Counted from the stretch's first letter, positions 38,981 to 49,984 are shown. The stretch: DNA of 64,000 nt from Rhynchospora pubera (GCA_028095005.1 CM051461.1:164520574-164584573), one strand, 5' to 3'. Translations and numbers: made by a program. Notes: generated by a model from the letters alone, not told the origin.

Positions 38981-39984
38981 CATAGAGAGGGAATAGGCGC
39001 CGTTTTAGCTCTGTTTATCTGAGGGGATAGGTGTCATTATAAGATTGGTCCTTTTTTCATGTCAATGACTCGCCATACGAAGATGCCGCGGAAAATCAGA
39101 GGGAATAAGACTGTTATATTGAAAATAATCCGTCGGCTTCATAGATCAGGTGTTCCGTGGACCAATGTTACCTTTAACCCGTGGGGCCCGCTGTCAGTGT
39201 ATGTCCATTGTTACACTGGGTTCGTTTAAGTTTCGGACATAACAAAGAGTCCTCTCTCTCTTTCTTCTTTCTTCTCCCTCGATCTGTCTAGTATTACACG
39301 GCCATGGTGAGTTCAATTGGGATCGTTGAAGAGCCGCCTGGCGCCAAGGGAGACTTGCCAAGAATCGCAACCCGTCCCTAGTGTAATGAGACTCGCTCTT
39401 CAGCTACTGAGGCCATCTCGTCGACGCAATTGATTCCCTCCGCCATAGCTAGGGTTCAGGTGGATTTTTCGATGATAGAGCTTTCTGGAGGCGGATTCTG
39501 ACAGAGAATGGATTTTCGAGTATAGTGAGAGGCTCCTGAATTATGGTGTATTTTCAATTGGATCGATTGAGGCTTGTGGCAGTGAGTTTGACCTCGAGAG
39601 AAATCTGACACGGCGGCAAGTTGATGACTATGGCTATCTGACAACCGTAGGGGTCTGGGGATGAACCTATGAGCATGATGAATCATCCAGGAGGTCAGGT
39701 AGATTGTTAATTGAGTCACCGTGGGTTGACATCTTGGAATTGTACCACCGTTCAAATCTGCCCATGATGATGAGATGATGAACACAGCCATCTGATGGTT
39801 AGGAGGGCTTGATGACTAGGTTGCAAGCATGAAGGAGCGTATTGGAAAGCTCATGAACCCTCGATTTAAAGGTTAGCAGATTCTGACATGGGGTTTCACC
39901 AAGGTATGGCTTGAACCATAATCGCATAACAATCAGTTGCCATGATCAATGAGTACATATTACAAGATGGGCATGGGTGTCGTC
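38981..39984 (+). other. Promoter-like and undefined sequence in the block
   Basis: 39000-39305 resembles a plant promoter and leader: cattataag TATA-like box, gtggggcccgctgtcag, a ctctctctcttt leader and an ATG at 39303. The frame from that ATG closes after about 25 codons, so no gene is called. Confidence 0.3.
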
Positions 39985-40430
39985 GGGTTTGTTTTATCAA
40001 GGGATTGAGGCATGGCAAAAATTGGGCGGCATAATGGCTTATGAGTTTTAGTCTTGGCAAAACAAAAGAGGGGTGTGGCTGAGATTTAATGGCAGTTGTA
40101 AGGACTGGTTTTAGGCAACATATGGGTATGGTTGAGGTTGTTTATTGAGGGATCAGGGAGTTGGCAGAAAGTGGGCAGCATAACGGTTTGTATAGCTTGG
40201 TTTTAGTAAGGCAAAGGAGAGGTTCAGCAATGTGTTATAGTGATGTGACATAGGGAGGGTAATTGAGGTGGTTTCATGACTGTTGTTTGGGCTGAGTTTG
40301 AGTTGCAATTGGACATGGTGAGGGTTTGTTTTTTGAGTGTTTAAGAATCGACACAAATCCAACAATATGTCATCTGGATGGGCAGGTTTTAGCAAGGCAA
40401 AAGAGAGGTTCAACAATGTTCTTATAGGTG
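39985..40430 (+). repeat. Three diverged units of about 150-190 bp
   Basis: The motifs gg(c/t)ttgttt-tatc-a-gggat, gg(c/g)-gcataa(t/c)gg and gttttag(c/t)aaggcaaa-gagaggttca(a/g)caatgt recur near 39985, 40135 and 40330. The first unit is the most degraded. Confidence 0.55.
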
Positions 40431-40468
40431 AGGCAATGGGGCTGATGGGGGTTGATGAAGGAACACCA

Positions 40469-40667
40469 TTTGAGTGCTTATTCTCACTCAAAAGGGCTTC
40501 ATTCCAGGGAGCTTATTCTCTCCCTGGATGGTCTTCACAAGGCATGTCTCAGAGAGCTTATTCTCTCTCTGAGATGTCTTCAGAAGGGTATGCCTCAGAG
40601 AGCTTATTCTCTCTCTGAGGTGGCTTCAGATGAGCTTCAATCCAGAGAGCTTATTCTCTCTCTGGAT
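40469..40667 (+). repeat. Five hairpins with one loop and different stems
   Basis: Each copy has the loop cttattct. Stems: tttgagtg/cactcaaa (40469-40492), tccagggag/ctccctgga (40503-40528), tctcagagag/ctctctgaga (40547-40574), cctcagagag/ctctctgagg (40593-40620), atccagagag/ctctctggat (40640-40667). Loop spacing is 35, 45, 46 and 47 bases. Linkers share cttca-like motifs. Stem arms differ between copies, yet all pair perfectly. Confidence 0.9.
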
Positions 40668-40689
40668 GAGGTACCTGCTGTCCTATGAT

Positions 40690-42340
40690 CAAATCCAATG
40701 ATATATTGCTCTTTTTTTTATTTTTTTTAATGTAGTTATTTATTTACATATGTACATAAACCCTTTTCATGTTAAGCTTCTACATTGTTGCTGTTTTGCT
40801 TGTTACAGGAATATGAGAAGTAGAATAGAAGTTGCAAAAAAGGGAAAAGGTTACTGTTGTAAAGAAGGAGTGTAAAGGTTGAGATAAAGAGAGAAGTTGC
40901 AAAACCAAAGAGAAAGTAAGAAAATGCAGCAAGAATAGAGTGATTTTATTTCACTACACAGAACTTACAAACAGGAGCAAGCTACTGCCTTTTACAAAAA
41001 GCTTTCTTCTCTTTTTTTTTACAACGGTGGCTAAACCTATACACTAAATTCCTCTATGGGTCACTCCTCACAAATGGCCTCTCTCTTATGTGTGGAGTGG
41101 GGCTCAACACATGAGCAGTGGTTGTATCCCTCTGTGAGGAAGTGTATGGGGTATTGAAGAACTGAAAGAGGCTCTTATGTGTATGGAGAGGCTGTGGGAG
41201 GTGTCTCTCTCTCTCTTAGTGAAGCCTGGGGGTCAATTTATAGGAAAACAAGGCAGGTTGCTGTAGATGAAGGCAAATTTCCATTTCTGCCCCTGAAGGT
41301 CATTTCTGGTATTTCATCTCTTTTGCACAGCTCCTTTACTGTTTATTTGTTTAATTTAGGGAACTTCCTTTGACTTTCATTGACAAGGATGCCTTCTGTT
41401 TATGTTTAATTAATGGTGTCATTAGCCATTGCAAAAGTGATGGTCGACATGCTTCTCCAATTTGATCTATTTATAGGTTTAGTCCTGATGATTATGGTAG
41501 GCTTTTCCAAACAATCTTCATTTTTCTAATATCTCACCAGTACTTAGCCATAACACCATCATTTCATTGTTGCAGCAATTATTTCACAATTTTGATGATT
41601 CTGGGTATCAATTGCCTTTTTATGTCAAACTCTTGTAGTTGATTCTGTAATTCACTTAATATCTCTAACAGCATCTTGAGTGATTGAATTCGAAGCCTGG
41701 CGCTCAATTGATCAACTCAACTGTCACTACAGATGTCAAACTCATATTGTCATGCCTTAATTAAGCCTCCATAATCCTAGCATCCAATTCACCATTCTCT
41801 TGAATTAATATTCCAAGCTTGGCATTCACTTCTTATCTCCATTAATTTTGCAGTTGGGGTAATGATGGAGAAGCAATTGGGCTTTGGCACGTGGCAGAAG
41901 GATAAGAAAATGGGGCAGAGAGTGCCTTTCTCTCTTCTGACAATCAAGTCCCACAGTTTAGCGCCAATTGCGTGTTGCCACAGATGTTCCGTTGGCGCCA
42001 AGTTCCTCTACTGCTCGCAAATCACAATTGAATGCTTGCGACGGAAATTCTGCAAGTTTTGCGGAGAGAGTGGATCGGCATTGAATACAAGCTTCTCTGT
42101 CACAGCTTGCGTAAGGTGGGAAATGGCGGTTGGCACAGGAACGGAGAGAGAGGAGGAGGTGTTGACAGTTATCTTTAATTCTATTTCTGTCATGTGGGGT
42201 CGAGTGTGCAGGGAGAGGAGAAATTGAGGAGGTTTGGCAGGAGCAGCTAAGCACCAACTGCCGTCTACGATTTCGTGTGGGGTCATGTCTCAGTGAGAGA
42301 GAGAGAAGACATTGATTGCGAGAGAGAGAAGCAGTAACGG
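40690..42340. other. Undefined sequence; minus-strand promoter-like patch near 41240
   Basis: The minus strand reads ctataaattgacccccaggc at about 41224-41243 followed by ct-rich leader, like the TATA and start region of an LTR or gene promoter pointing left. No partner LTR was found. A stem actcctcaca against tgtgtggagt (41064-41101) adds to the hairpin theme. No ORF has a recognisable domain. Confidence 0.35.
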
Positions 42341-42344
42341 CAAG

Positions 42345-42500
42345 GAGAAGGGACTGACAGTGGGGTCGGCTGTCAGCGAGAGAGGGAATAGGGACGAAAA
42401 TGAGATGATGCAGTGGCGGGAAGGAGGAGGCTGACAGGTGGGGTAGGCTGTCAGCGAGAGATGGAATAGGAGCGGAAATGAGACGCTGAGGAGCTGGCGG
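42345..42500 (+). repeat. Two 77-bp units, each with a ctgacag hairpin
   Basis: The units share ctgacag-tggggt-gg-ctgtcagcgagag-ggaatag and a gaaaatgaga-like end. Each contains a perfect stem ctgacag/ctgtcag around a gtgggg-type loop (42354-42376 in the first). Confidence 0.75.
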
Positions 42501-43110
42501 GCCAAGAGAAGATCATGGGCCACTACCATCTTTTATTTTCCTTGGGCCTTTAGCATTTTGCAGATTGGGCCAGACGGGTTGCATTGGGCCGGGATTTTCA
42601 GCAGTTTTGGTAAACGCCGAAGGTGTTGTCATCTCATGGAATTAATCTGCACTGTAAATTGGGTTTTGCACAGATCTTGATGTATCCAGGGTCGTTCAAA
42701 ATACTGAATTCTCATTCCTTGTTGCTTCTTGATGTATAATCATATAATTTCATGTATAAATATACATAAAAATCATATGATTGTTTTTTTTTCTGTGTTG
42801 AGGCATGAATTGTGGTTTACATTTTTTTTTTGATAAATGTGGTTTACATGGATCCAACGAAAAAAAACATGTTGCATTAATACTAAATTAACATTCTTTT
42901 GTCAATATTAGCATTAATACAAATGTTGAAAATTGGAGCCAATTGTCTTGAAGTTGCAGTCATCATATCCATGCATGCGTTTTCTGACTGATTCGGAATA
43001 ATCTGAAATCGACTCTAGAAATTTATCCATGCACTGAACGTCCCGTTTATTTGCCCATGGGGTTTCCAGATCCCATATAACAGTCTCTCAACTATTGCCA
43101 ATTTTTAGGG

Positions 43111-43491
43111 TCAAACAACTGCCAGAGTCCAGTTTGATCTAACCCCTGGGGCACAGATTAACAGCTTTGGCTTTGCTGATAGCACACCAACCTACAACTT
43201 CTCCTCAGGCAACTTCCAACCTGAGAATAAAAACACCTTTGGAAACATTAGACCTAAGAAGAAGAATAGACCCAGGAAAAGAAAGGGGAAGGCTAAAAGT
43301 GTCACCCCTCAGGCAAAAAAGAGAAAATTAGATGATGACAGTCCTGGCATGGTTACTAGATCCAAGTCTAAAGCATGCATCAAACCAGCAGAGGTGGGGA
43401 TCCTGATAGGGGACAGAAGGGTGGTAGCTGCAACCCCTCCTTCTGGTAAAGGCAAGGGCAAGGCAATTGATGACAGTTAGGAAGCTGAACT
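43111..43491 (+). pseudogene. Basic ORF1-like fragment of LINE 2
   Basis: Open frame of about 126 codons to a TAG at 43491, without an obvious start. It begins QTTARVQFDLTPGAQINSFG, then turns very basic (RPKKKNRPRKRKGKAK, AKKRKLDDD), like a nuclear localisation or RNA-binding tail. It could be the displaced C-terminal part of ORF1. It is out of frame with the next ORF. Confidence 0.45.
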
Positions 43492-43594
43492 CAGGAAGCA
43501 ACTTAAGAAAGCCAGATTAGAAAGCTTAAGGCAACAGGCTGAGGGACCAGGTCAAACCAGCAAACCCAAACCAGCCCAGGCTGATAAGCACGGG

Positions 43595-46500
43595 ATGGCA
43601 GAAGGCACTGAACCACCTGTCAACAACTCCCAACCAACTTCTCAAACTGACACCAAGAGCCCAATGACAAGTATCCCCAAGACTCCACACATGGAGATAC
43701 AGGGAAGCTGCACCATTGGAGACATTCCCAATGTCATCTTTGACCTCCTCAAGAAGGGTCACATAACAGCCAGCAAAGACCTGAAAATTGTTCTCCAGGA
43801 CAACAGAGTCCCTGTTCCTCCTGAGAAGAACCATGCCCCACCTGTGAAGAACCCAGCTCCACCTGAAAGGGCCTCCCTCATCCCCAACAGTGGCAACATG
43901 CATGAGATAGCTGAAGCTAGAATGGAGGAAATGATGGCCAAGAACAGGGCTCTAAAAACACAGATTGACAGGCTGAAGGAGGGAATAAGGCAGAGAGAGG
44001 CAGGGATCACAGAAGTAATCAACCTAAGCTCCCAAGATACACATACTGAAGAGGAGACGGCTATCACTGACTCTTCTCAGTCTGATGAGATCAAGATGGA
44101 ACTAGAAAGTCCTACTCCCAACACTGACAGGCCAGGTACTAACCCTCTCCCCTCAGATATTACTTCTTTTGTTAGGATTTTAGGGATTGAGGTTAACTCT
44201 CCCACTATAGGAAACTTTACAAATGATTATAGCCTCCATAATCCCCCCTCAAACAGAATAATACCTCCACTTGCAATCAGTAGAAGTGTATCTAATAACA
44301 CTCCTGATGTCAAGGGTTGCTCTCCCACTAAGGTCCTTATATGAAACTGTAGAGGTATGAAGAGCTCCAGCAAAAGAGAGTACATTCTGGATATGATCAA
44401 GGATGAACATATCAATCTGGTGGGATTACAGGAAACTAAGAAAAATAGGTTCAATAGATCTTTTATAAGGAACCTAGGCACTTCCTTCATTTGGAACTAT
44501 GTCCCTTCTATAGGAACTGCTGGAGGTATGCTCATTGGTGTCAGGAGCAATACCTTCTCAGCTGATAGCTGGGATCTTAGGACTTACTCTATCTCTGTCA
44601 GTTTGACACATTTGGCCAGTGGAACCCAAGTGGTTTTCACTAATGTTTATGGACCTTCAACTGGCCATAAGGATGACTACTGGAGAGAATTAGAGGATAT
44701 TGCAAAAAATATCACCTCCTGTTGGATTGTAAGGGGTGATTTCAACACAATCAGAAAAAAAACTGAAAGAAAAGGCATCTCTTTTGATGCCAAAAACATC
44801 AGTTCTTTTAACAATTGGATAGACAGACACAATCTTTTGGATCTGAAATGCCCTGACAGGAAATTCACTTGGGCAAGAGGGGGCAAGTCTAAGCAGTTTG
44901 CTTGCTTAGACAGATTCTTAGTTAACCAAAGCTGGATCACCCTCTTCCCAAACTCCTACTCCTACAGTTTGGCAAGAACTTACTCAGATCACAACCCTCT
45001 GGTGTTAGACTCTGTCATCCCTGACCAAAAAACCCCACCACTCTTCAGATTTGAGAAAGTCTGGCTTGAACACCAGAACTTACACTCTAGAATGCCAGCT
45101 TGGTGGAACCAGGTTACCCTGGGTCATGACAAAGCCCTTAATGGGGACACCAAGATAGCACTCATGAGAAACAAACTGAAGGGTTGGAGTAGGAACATAG
45201 GAAAGGAAGTCAAGGACAAAAAAAGAAGACTCATCAGTAGCATTAAGTTGCTAGAAGACAACTCTAAGGATAGAACCTTGGATGATGATGAACTCAGTGA
45301 CCTGATCAACTCCAAGAAAGAGTTATATGATCTCCATCAAAATGAGGAAATTTTTTGGAGACAAAGGTCCAGAGAAAAATGGATAAAGGAGGGAGACAAC
45401 AATACTAGATTTTTTCATCTCATGGCAACCACACAGAGAAGGAAAAACCTATTCACCTCCCTTCTAATAGGGGACAGAGAGACTAGAGATTCCCAGTCAA
45501 TCAGAGAGCATGCCTTTGACTTCTTCAGGGACCTCTTTGGTACCAGTGATAGGTTAAAAGGCAAGTTCAATCAGGATATCTGGCACTCTTGGGAAAAAGT
45601 CACCCCTGAGGACAATGAAATCCTGACTCACTCCTTTAGTGAAGAGGAAATAAAAAAAGCTATCTTTAGCATGAGTCCTGATGGCTTCTCCATTCTCTTC
45701 TATCAAACTTTCTGGCACATCATCAAGGAGGACTTAGTCAACCTCTTTAAGGACTTCCATGATGGCTCATTGGATATTAGCAAATTCAACAGAACCTTCA
45801 TTTGTCTAATCCCCAAAGTAGATAAAGCTGAGAAGCTCAGGGACTTCAGGCCCATAAGTCTCTTAAACTGTAGCTATAAGTTCTTCACTAAGGTCCTAGC
45901 AAACAGAATTAACTCCCCTTTCCAAGCTTATCAGTCAAAACCAAACAGCTTATCTCCAAGGAAATTATATCCTAGATGGAGTAGCAGCTGCTCATGAGAT
46001 CCTACACCATGTATATAGAAACAAGGAAAAAGGGGTTCTCCTCAGGTTGGACTTTGAGAAATCTTTTGACAGAGTCAGCTGGGAGTACCTCTTTGCAACT
46101 TTAGAACAAAGAAACTTCAACAAAAAATGGATTGGCTGGATCAAGCAAGCCCTACACAGGGGTAGAGCTGCAGTTAAAATCAATGGAGAGGTAGGAAGGT
46201 TCTTTCAGTGTAAAAGAGGCCTTAAACAAGGAAATCCCCTCTCTTTCTATCTCTTTATCCTGGCAGCTGAGGGGCTCACCAAGATCCTCCTCAAAGGCAG
46301 TGAGGAAGGACACTTCCAAGGATTAGGACCCACTCTTAACAATGGCAAGAAAGTCAGTCACCTGCAATATGCAGATGACACCCTCCTGTTCCTGAAATAT
46401 GACAAAGACAATCTAGAAAGAATCTTTTGGGCTCTAAGAGCTTTTGAAGAAGTCTCTGGGCTCAAAATTAACTACAACAAGTCTGAAGTCATACCCCTCA

Positions 46501-47984
46501 ACCTAAACCAAACTGAGACCAACATAGCTTCCTCCTTCTTCCACTGCAAAACTTCCAACCTCCCCATCACTTACTTAGGGATTCCTCTGCATTGGAAGTC
46601 TCCTAGGAAGTAGGACTGGAATATTCTGATAGACAGAGTGTCTGACAAACTACCTAGATGGAAGGGGAACTTCCTCTCTCTAGGGGGTAGACTGACACTC
46701 ATTAACTCTGTCCTTACTACTTCCCCTCTCTATTTCCTTTCCATTTTTAAGTGCCCTTCTTGGGTACTTAACAAACTGGACAAGATAAGGAGAAACTTCT
46801 TATGGGGTAATTACCAAAAGTCAGACAAGAGAAGCTTATGTCTAGCTAATTGGAGAACAATCACAAAGCAGAAGGAGTTTGGAGGATGGAGAATCCTTGA
46901 CTTGCAGCATATGAATGTAGCACTCTTAGGCAAGTGGGTTTGGAAGTACTATTACAAAGACCACATCTCTTTGTGGAAACAGTTAGTTACTTCAAAGTAC
47001 CATAGTTTGGAGCCTAGGATTAATACTTCCACCTTGTGGAAAAGCATATAAAAAATTAATCAGATAATCAACATAGGACTTAAAAGAATAATTGGAGATG
47101 GACAGGGCACTAAGTTCTGGACTGAAAAATGGAAAGGAAACATTCCAATTTCCAAGACTCATCCAATTATTTTTGCAAAAACTAAGACTCCCAAGTCCAC
47201 AATTAGTCAAGTGTGGAACAATGGTAGAGTAGACTTAAAGTTAACCAGAGGTTTATCCAACTTAGCCAGAAATGAAAAATATGCTTTAACTCAACTTCTA
47301 GAAAACTTAAATTTTAGTGATTCTCCTGACTCAGCACATTGGGAGTTGGATAGTAAAGGGGTTTACACTGTTAGATCCATGTATACCTTCCTCAATCATC
47401 CAGGGGTCAGGATAGACCTAAATAGTTATGTTTGGCCTATCAAGGTACCTCTGAAAGTCAAGCTCTTTCTCTGGCTTACCTTAAACAACAAGATCCTGAC
47501 TTTTGACAACCTCCAGAAAAGAGGTTGGCAAGGACCCAGCAAGTGTCAGTTCTGCTGCAACACAGAAACTGTTGACCATCTGATGGTCACTTGCCACAAT
47601 GCTCAGAATTTCTGGACTGGTTTCAATATGTTTAATAACAAGAACATTAACCTAAACTGCACCTCAATTACAAATCTTTGGAAGGATATCAACATTCTCC
47701 CCTCCAATGATAGAGCCTACACCAAGGCCATTATGGCAGCTTGGACTTGGGCTGTATGGTCTGATAGAAATAACTCTATTTTCAGGGAAATTAGCACACT
47801 TAGCACTAACTCTACCATTTTCAAAGCTTTAAATCTCTTTTTAACTTGGACAGGTAGCAACAGTGGCCTTGCCACTAATTTCAGGGATCTAACAGCTTTG
47901 CAGAATGAAGCTAAGAAGAATGAGAGAGAGGATAGCCTCAGGGATGGACATATCACTGACACCACCTCCTCTACTCAAAACTGA
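43595..47984 (+). pseudogene. LINE ORF2 (endonuclease, reverse transcriptase, zf-RVT), broken
   Basis: The frame starting at 43595 has an N-terminal extension of about 250 residues with a coiled-coil-like MEEMMAKNRALKTQIDRLKEG. It then enters the endonuclease domain, where the expected WNCRG motif reads stop-NCRG (TGA at 44342, one step from TGG). Endonuclease motifs follow: GLQETKK, NVYGPS, RGDFNTI, SDHNPL. The reverse transcriptase keeps FRPISLLNCSYK; a frameshift near 45930 follows, and the next frame has LDFEKSFDRVSW, KRGLKQGNPLS and YADD. Its SPDGF motif lacks the usual inner residues (DKAPG). In-frame stops also lie at 46611 (TAG) and 47049 (TAA). A zf-RVT domain (CQFCCN, DHLMVTC) ends it. 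Not functional. Confidence 0.88.
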
Positions 47985-48287
47985 TTTGCAAGCACTTCTG
48001 CTCCTATCTAGGTTCTTATGCAGGCACGGATGGAGACACTAGCAAGTTCAAAGAGACTAAAGAGATGATCTTCAAACTTTCTTTATATACTGCTTACAAA
48101 CTTTGTCTGTGTGTTCTAGTACTAGCTATTATACTCTGTTTTACCTGGGGATGGTGCTTTTTCCTGGCATCCCCAGTTTTTTGTCTAACTTCTTACCTTG
48201 GCTAATGAAAGCTTGGCTCCCCTGCTTGGGGCGCTCTTAGTTCAAAAATGAATAAACATTTGCAGGTTAATTTTTTGAAAATTGATT

Positions 48288-48879
48288 AGTGCCATCACTA
48301 GAGATGTCATCGCTAAGTCAACGATCCCCTCACCCATCGCATTATTTTCTCATCTAGCGCACTTTATCTCGTACGTAAATGTTCAGTTGAATAACTACAA
48401 ATCTTCTGTTAATTGAGTATAAATGTTCAGTTAGTTACAATAAAAAATATAAATATTATCAACAAAAATGTTTATTTGGATAAGTATAAGTGTTTAGTTA
48501 GCAAGAACAAATGTACAATTTTGTAAATACAAATATTTAGGTTATTACATATAAATGTTCAATTTATTAAGTATTACTTTCAGTTTTTTTAATAGGTACA
48601 AGTCAAACGAAGGAGACGAATCGGAAAAAAATCAAATGAAAAAATTAAAAGGGATCATAAACCGATTCGGTTCAAATTATTATTTTTTTTCGATTTTGTC
48701 CCTGACGCGCCTCTCTTCAAGACTGATTCGACTGACGCGCGATTCTATATAATAAAATCATAGTTGACGAATTTAACTGAACACTTTTAATTATTAAACT
48801 AAATATATTTGATTATTAAACTGAATATTTATAACAAATATCAGCGATAACGCGAGATGAATTTTTTAGCGATGGCACT
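48288..48879. mobile_element. Short TIR element, unclassified
   Basis: Ends agtgccatcact and agcgatggcact are inverted (11 of 12). The interior is an AT-rich series of aaatgttcagtt-like repeats in the same style as the array at 983-1225. It lies just outside the right target duplication of LINE 2. No clear target duplication of its own. Confidence 0.45.
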
Positions 48880-49215
48880 CCTGTTATTTTTTTGCTTCGG
48901 TAAATCTGGGCCGCAATGGATGCTAGGCTTGCTAGCAGATCATAGAAGCGGGCTCTTGCTTATGCTTGAGGCACCGACATTTTTAAAGTGTGCTTCCCAG
49001 AAACTAAAATTCCCAAAAACGAAAGGAAGGGTAAACAAAAAAAATTATATTTATCTCACCTTTTACTGTGAATTTTTATTTCTCCCTGATTTTAAAATAT
49101 AACCCCTAGCGTCTAACAAATTTATTTTTATACGAGCACGAAAGTTAATTTATCCTTGTTAAAAACACTGAAAATGTCTAATTAATATTAATTGGCATAT
49201 GCAGAGTCTAATAGT

Positions 49216-49530
49216 AAACAAAACAAGCAACATAAGCACCTCGACAGCCACAAAAGTACATAACTAAAGCGTACAACCATTTGAAGAAACTAAACTGAGG
49301 GTACATAAAATAAACTTACACGCATACAACTACACTATAAAACTAATTAACATATCAAAACGGATTTCTTTAACAAAACAAACAAACAACAACAACATAA
49401 GCACCTCGACAGCCACATAACTAAAGCGTACACCCATTTGAAGAAACCAAACTGAGGGTACATAATAAACTTACACTCATACAACTACACAAGTTAAACA
49501 TATAAATCCAACATATCAAAACGGATTTCT
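49216..49530. repeat. Tandem duplication of about 160 bp downstream of the 103-aa gene
   Basis: Two copies (about 49216-49375 and 49383-49530) share acataagcacctcgacagcc, catttgaagaaac, aactgagggtacata and catatcaaaacggatttct, with small indels. On the minus strand they lie 90-400 bases past the stop codon at 49616, so they may be in the 3' UTR. Confidence 0.85.
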
Positions 49531-49615
49531 CTCAAAAGAACCGTTCATTTCATCAATAAAGATCATTTACTGCTCCAATGCACGCAAAACTTTATCACCC
49601 TTCAAAAGTTAAAAT

Positions 49616-49927
49616 CTACTGTATATACGACTGCCCGGTGATATCCAAATCCCTATCTCCAGTCGACGCTGGCGGCTTGTGCTTCGGTTTCGGAGCCCGC
49701 TGCTCAGGCCCATCAGCACTTTGCGTTGTGCTGGCTCTCGGCTGTGAGCCCTCTTTATTCACTGCCGTCTTATCCTCAGACACATACAAACCACCGCCAT
49801 ACGCTTCTCGAGTCACCGGCTTTAATTCCGATATGTTAGGCGCTTGTGGTTGCCTGGTTGAGTCCTCTCTGTCGTCAGCATTTTTTGCTCTGTCCGAATT
49901 ATCTTCTTCTGGCAAGTATTTCTCCAT
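49616..49927 (-). CDS. Small hydrophilic plant protein, 103 aa, function unknown
   Basis: A single-exon frame from the ATG at 49927 to the stop at 49616. The protein starts MEKYLPEEDNSDRAKNADD and is rich in charged residues, Pro, Gln and Ser, with no Cys, signal peptide or membrane segment, so it is probably disordered. The mid part (PNISELKPVTREAYGGGLYV) and the C-terminus (PKHKPPASTGDRDLDITGQ) look like conserved blocks, and their GC content is far above the surrounding AT-rich DNA. I believe similar small proteins occur across plants but cannot name the family. It has promoter-like ACGT motifs upstream. The opposite-strand ORF of 130 codons is a shadow. I am confident it is coding, not of its function. 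Confidence 0.75.
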   Translation of the reverse strand: MEKYLPEEDNSDRAKNADDREDSTRQPQAPNISELKPVTREAYGGGLYVSEDKTAVNKEGSQPRASTTQSADGPEQRAPKPKHKPPASTGDRDLDITGQSYIQ

Positions 49928-49984
49928 TATAGTAGATAGGGCAGAACTGAAGGAACCCCGGAAGTGTTAATAAATAAGATTGCG

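Larger units (their letters stand above)
34095..48246 (+). mobile_element. Second LINE locus (14.15 kb) with a long internal block
   Basis: An 18-bp perfect direct repeat, aatgaataaacatttgca, flanks the locus at 34077-34094 and 48247-48264. The right copy follows the LINE 3' end and a short A run. The left copy precedes a leader and an ORF1-like frame. Between them lie ORF1 (34198-35496), about 7.7 kb of repeat-rich sequence, an ORF1-like fragment (43111-43491) and a broken ORF2 (43595-47984). The duplication shows that one insertion event defined both ends. The internal block either came later or travelled with the LINE RNA. All ORFs carry stops or frameshifts, so the element is dead. Confidence 0.8.

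Noticed and set aside
39303..39380. Start of a gene after a promoter-like patch
   Set aside because: The frame closes within about 25 codons and no plausible exon follows.
40469..40667. CRISPR-like regular array
   Set aside because: The constant part is only an 8-nt loop and the variable parts are self-complementary arms, in plant DNA with no cas genes. It is not a CRISPR.
41862..42529. Several overlapping ORFs of 80-121 codons on both strands
   Set aside because: GC-rich repeat sequence opens frames on both strands. No domain, signal peptide or splice pattern supports a protein.
42980..43000. Helitron 3' end (ctgat followed by t)
   Set aside because: There is no GC-rich hairpin just upstream and no matching 5' tc end at ORF1.
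35490..43117. acaactg as a target duplication bounding the 7.7-kb block
   Set aside because: The 7-mer occurs at both candidate junctions (about 35501 and 43114), but no terminal repeats accompany it and short matches are expected by chance.
43526..44067. Minus-strand ORFs of 125 and 102 codons
   Set aside because: They are opposite the LINE ORF2 N-terminal extension, which continues in frame into the endonuclease.
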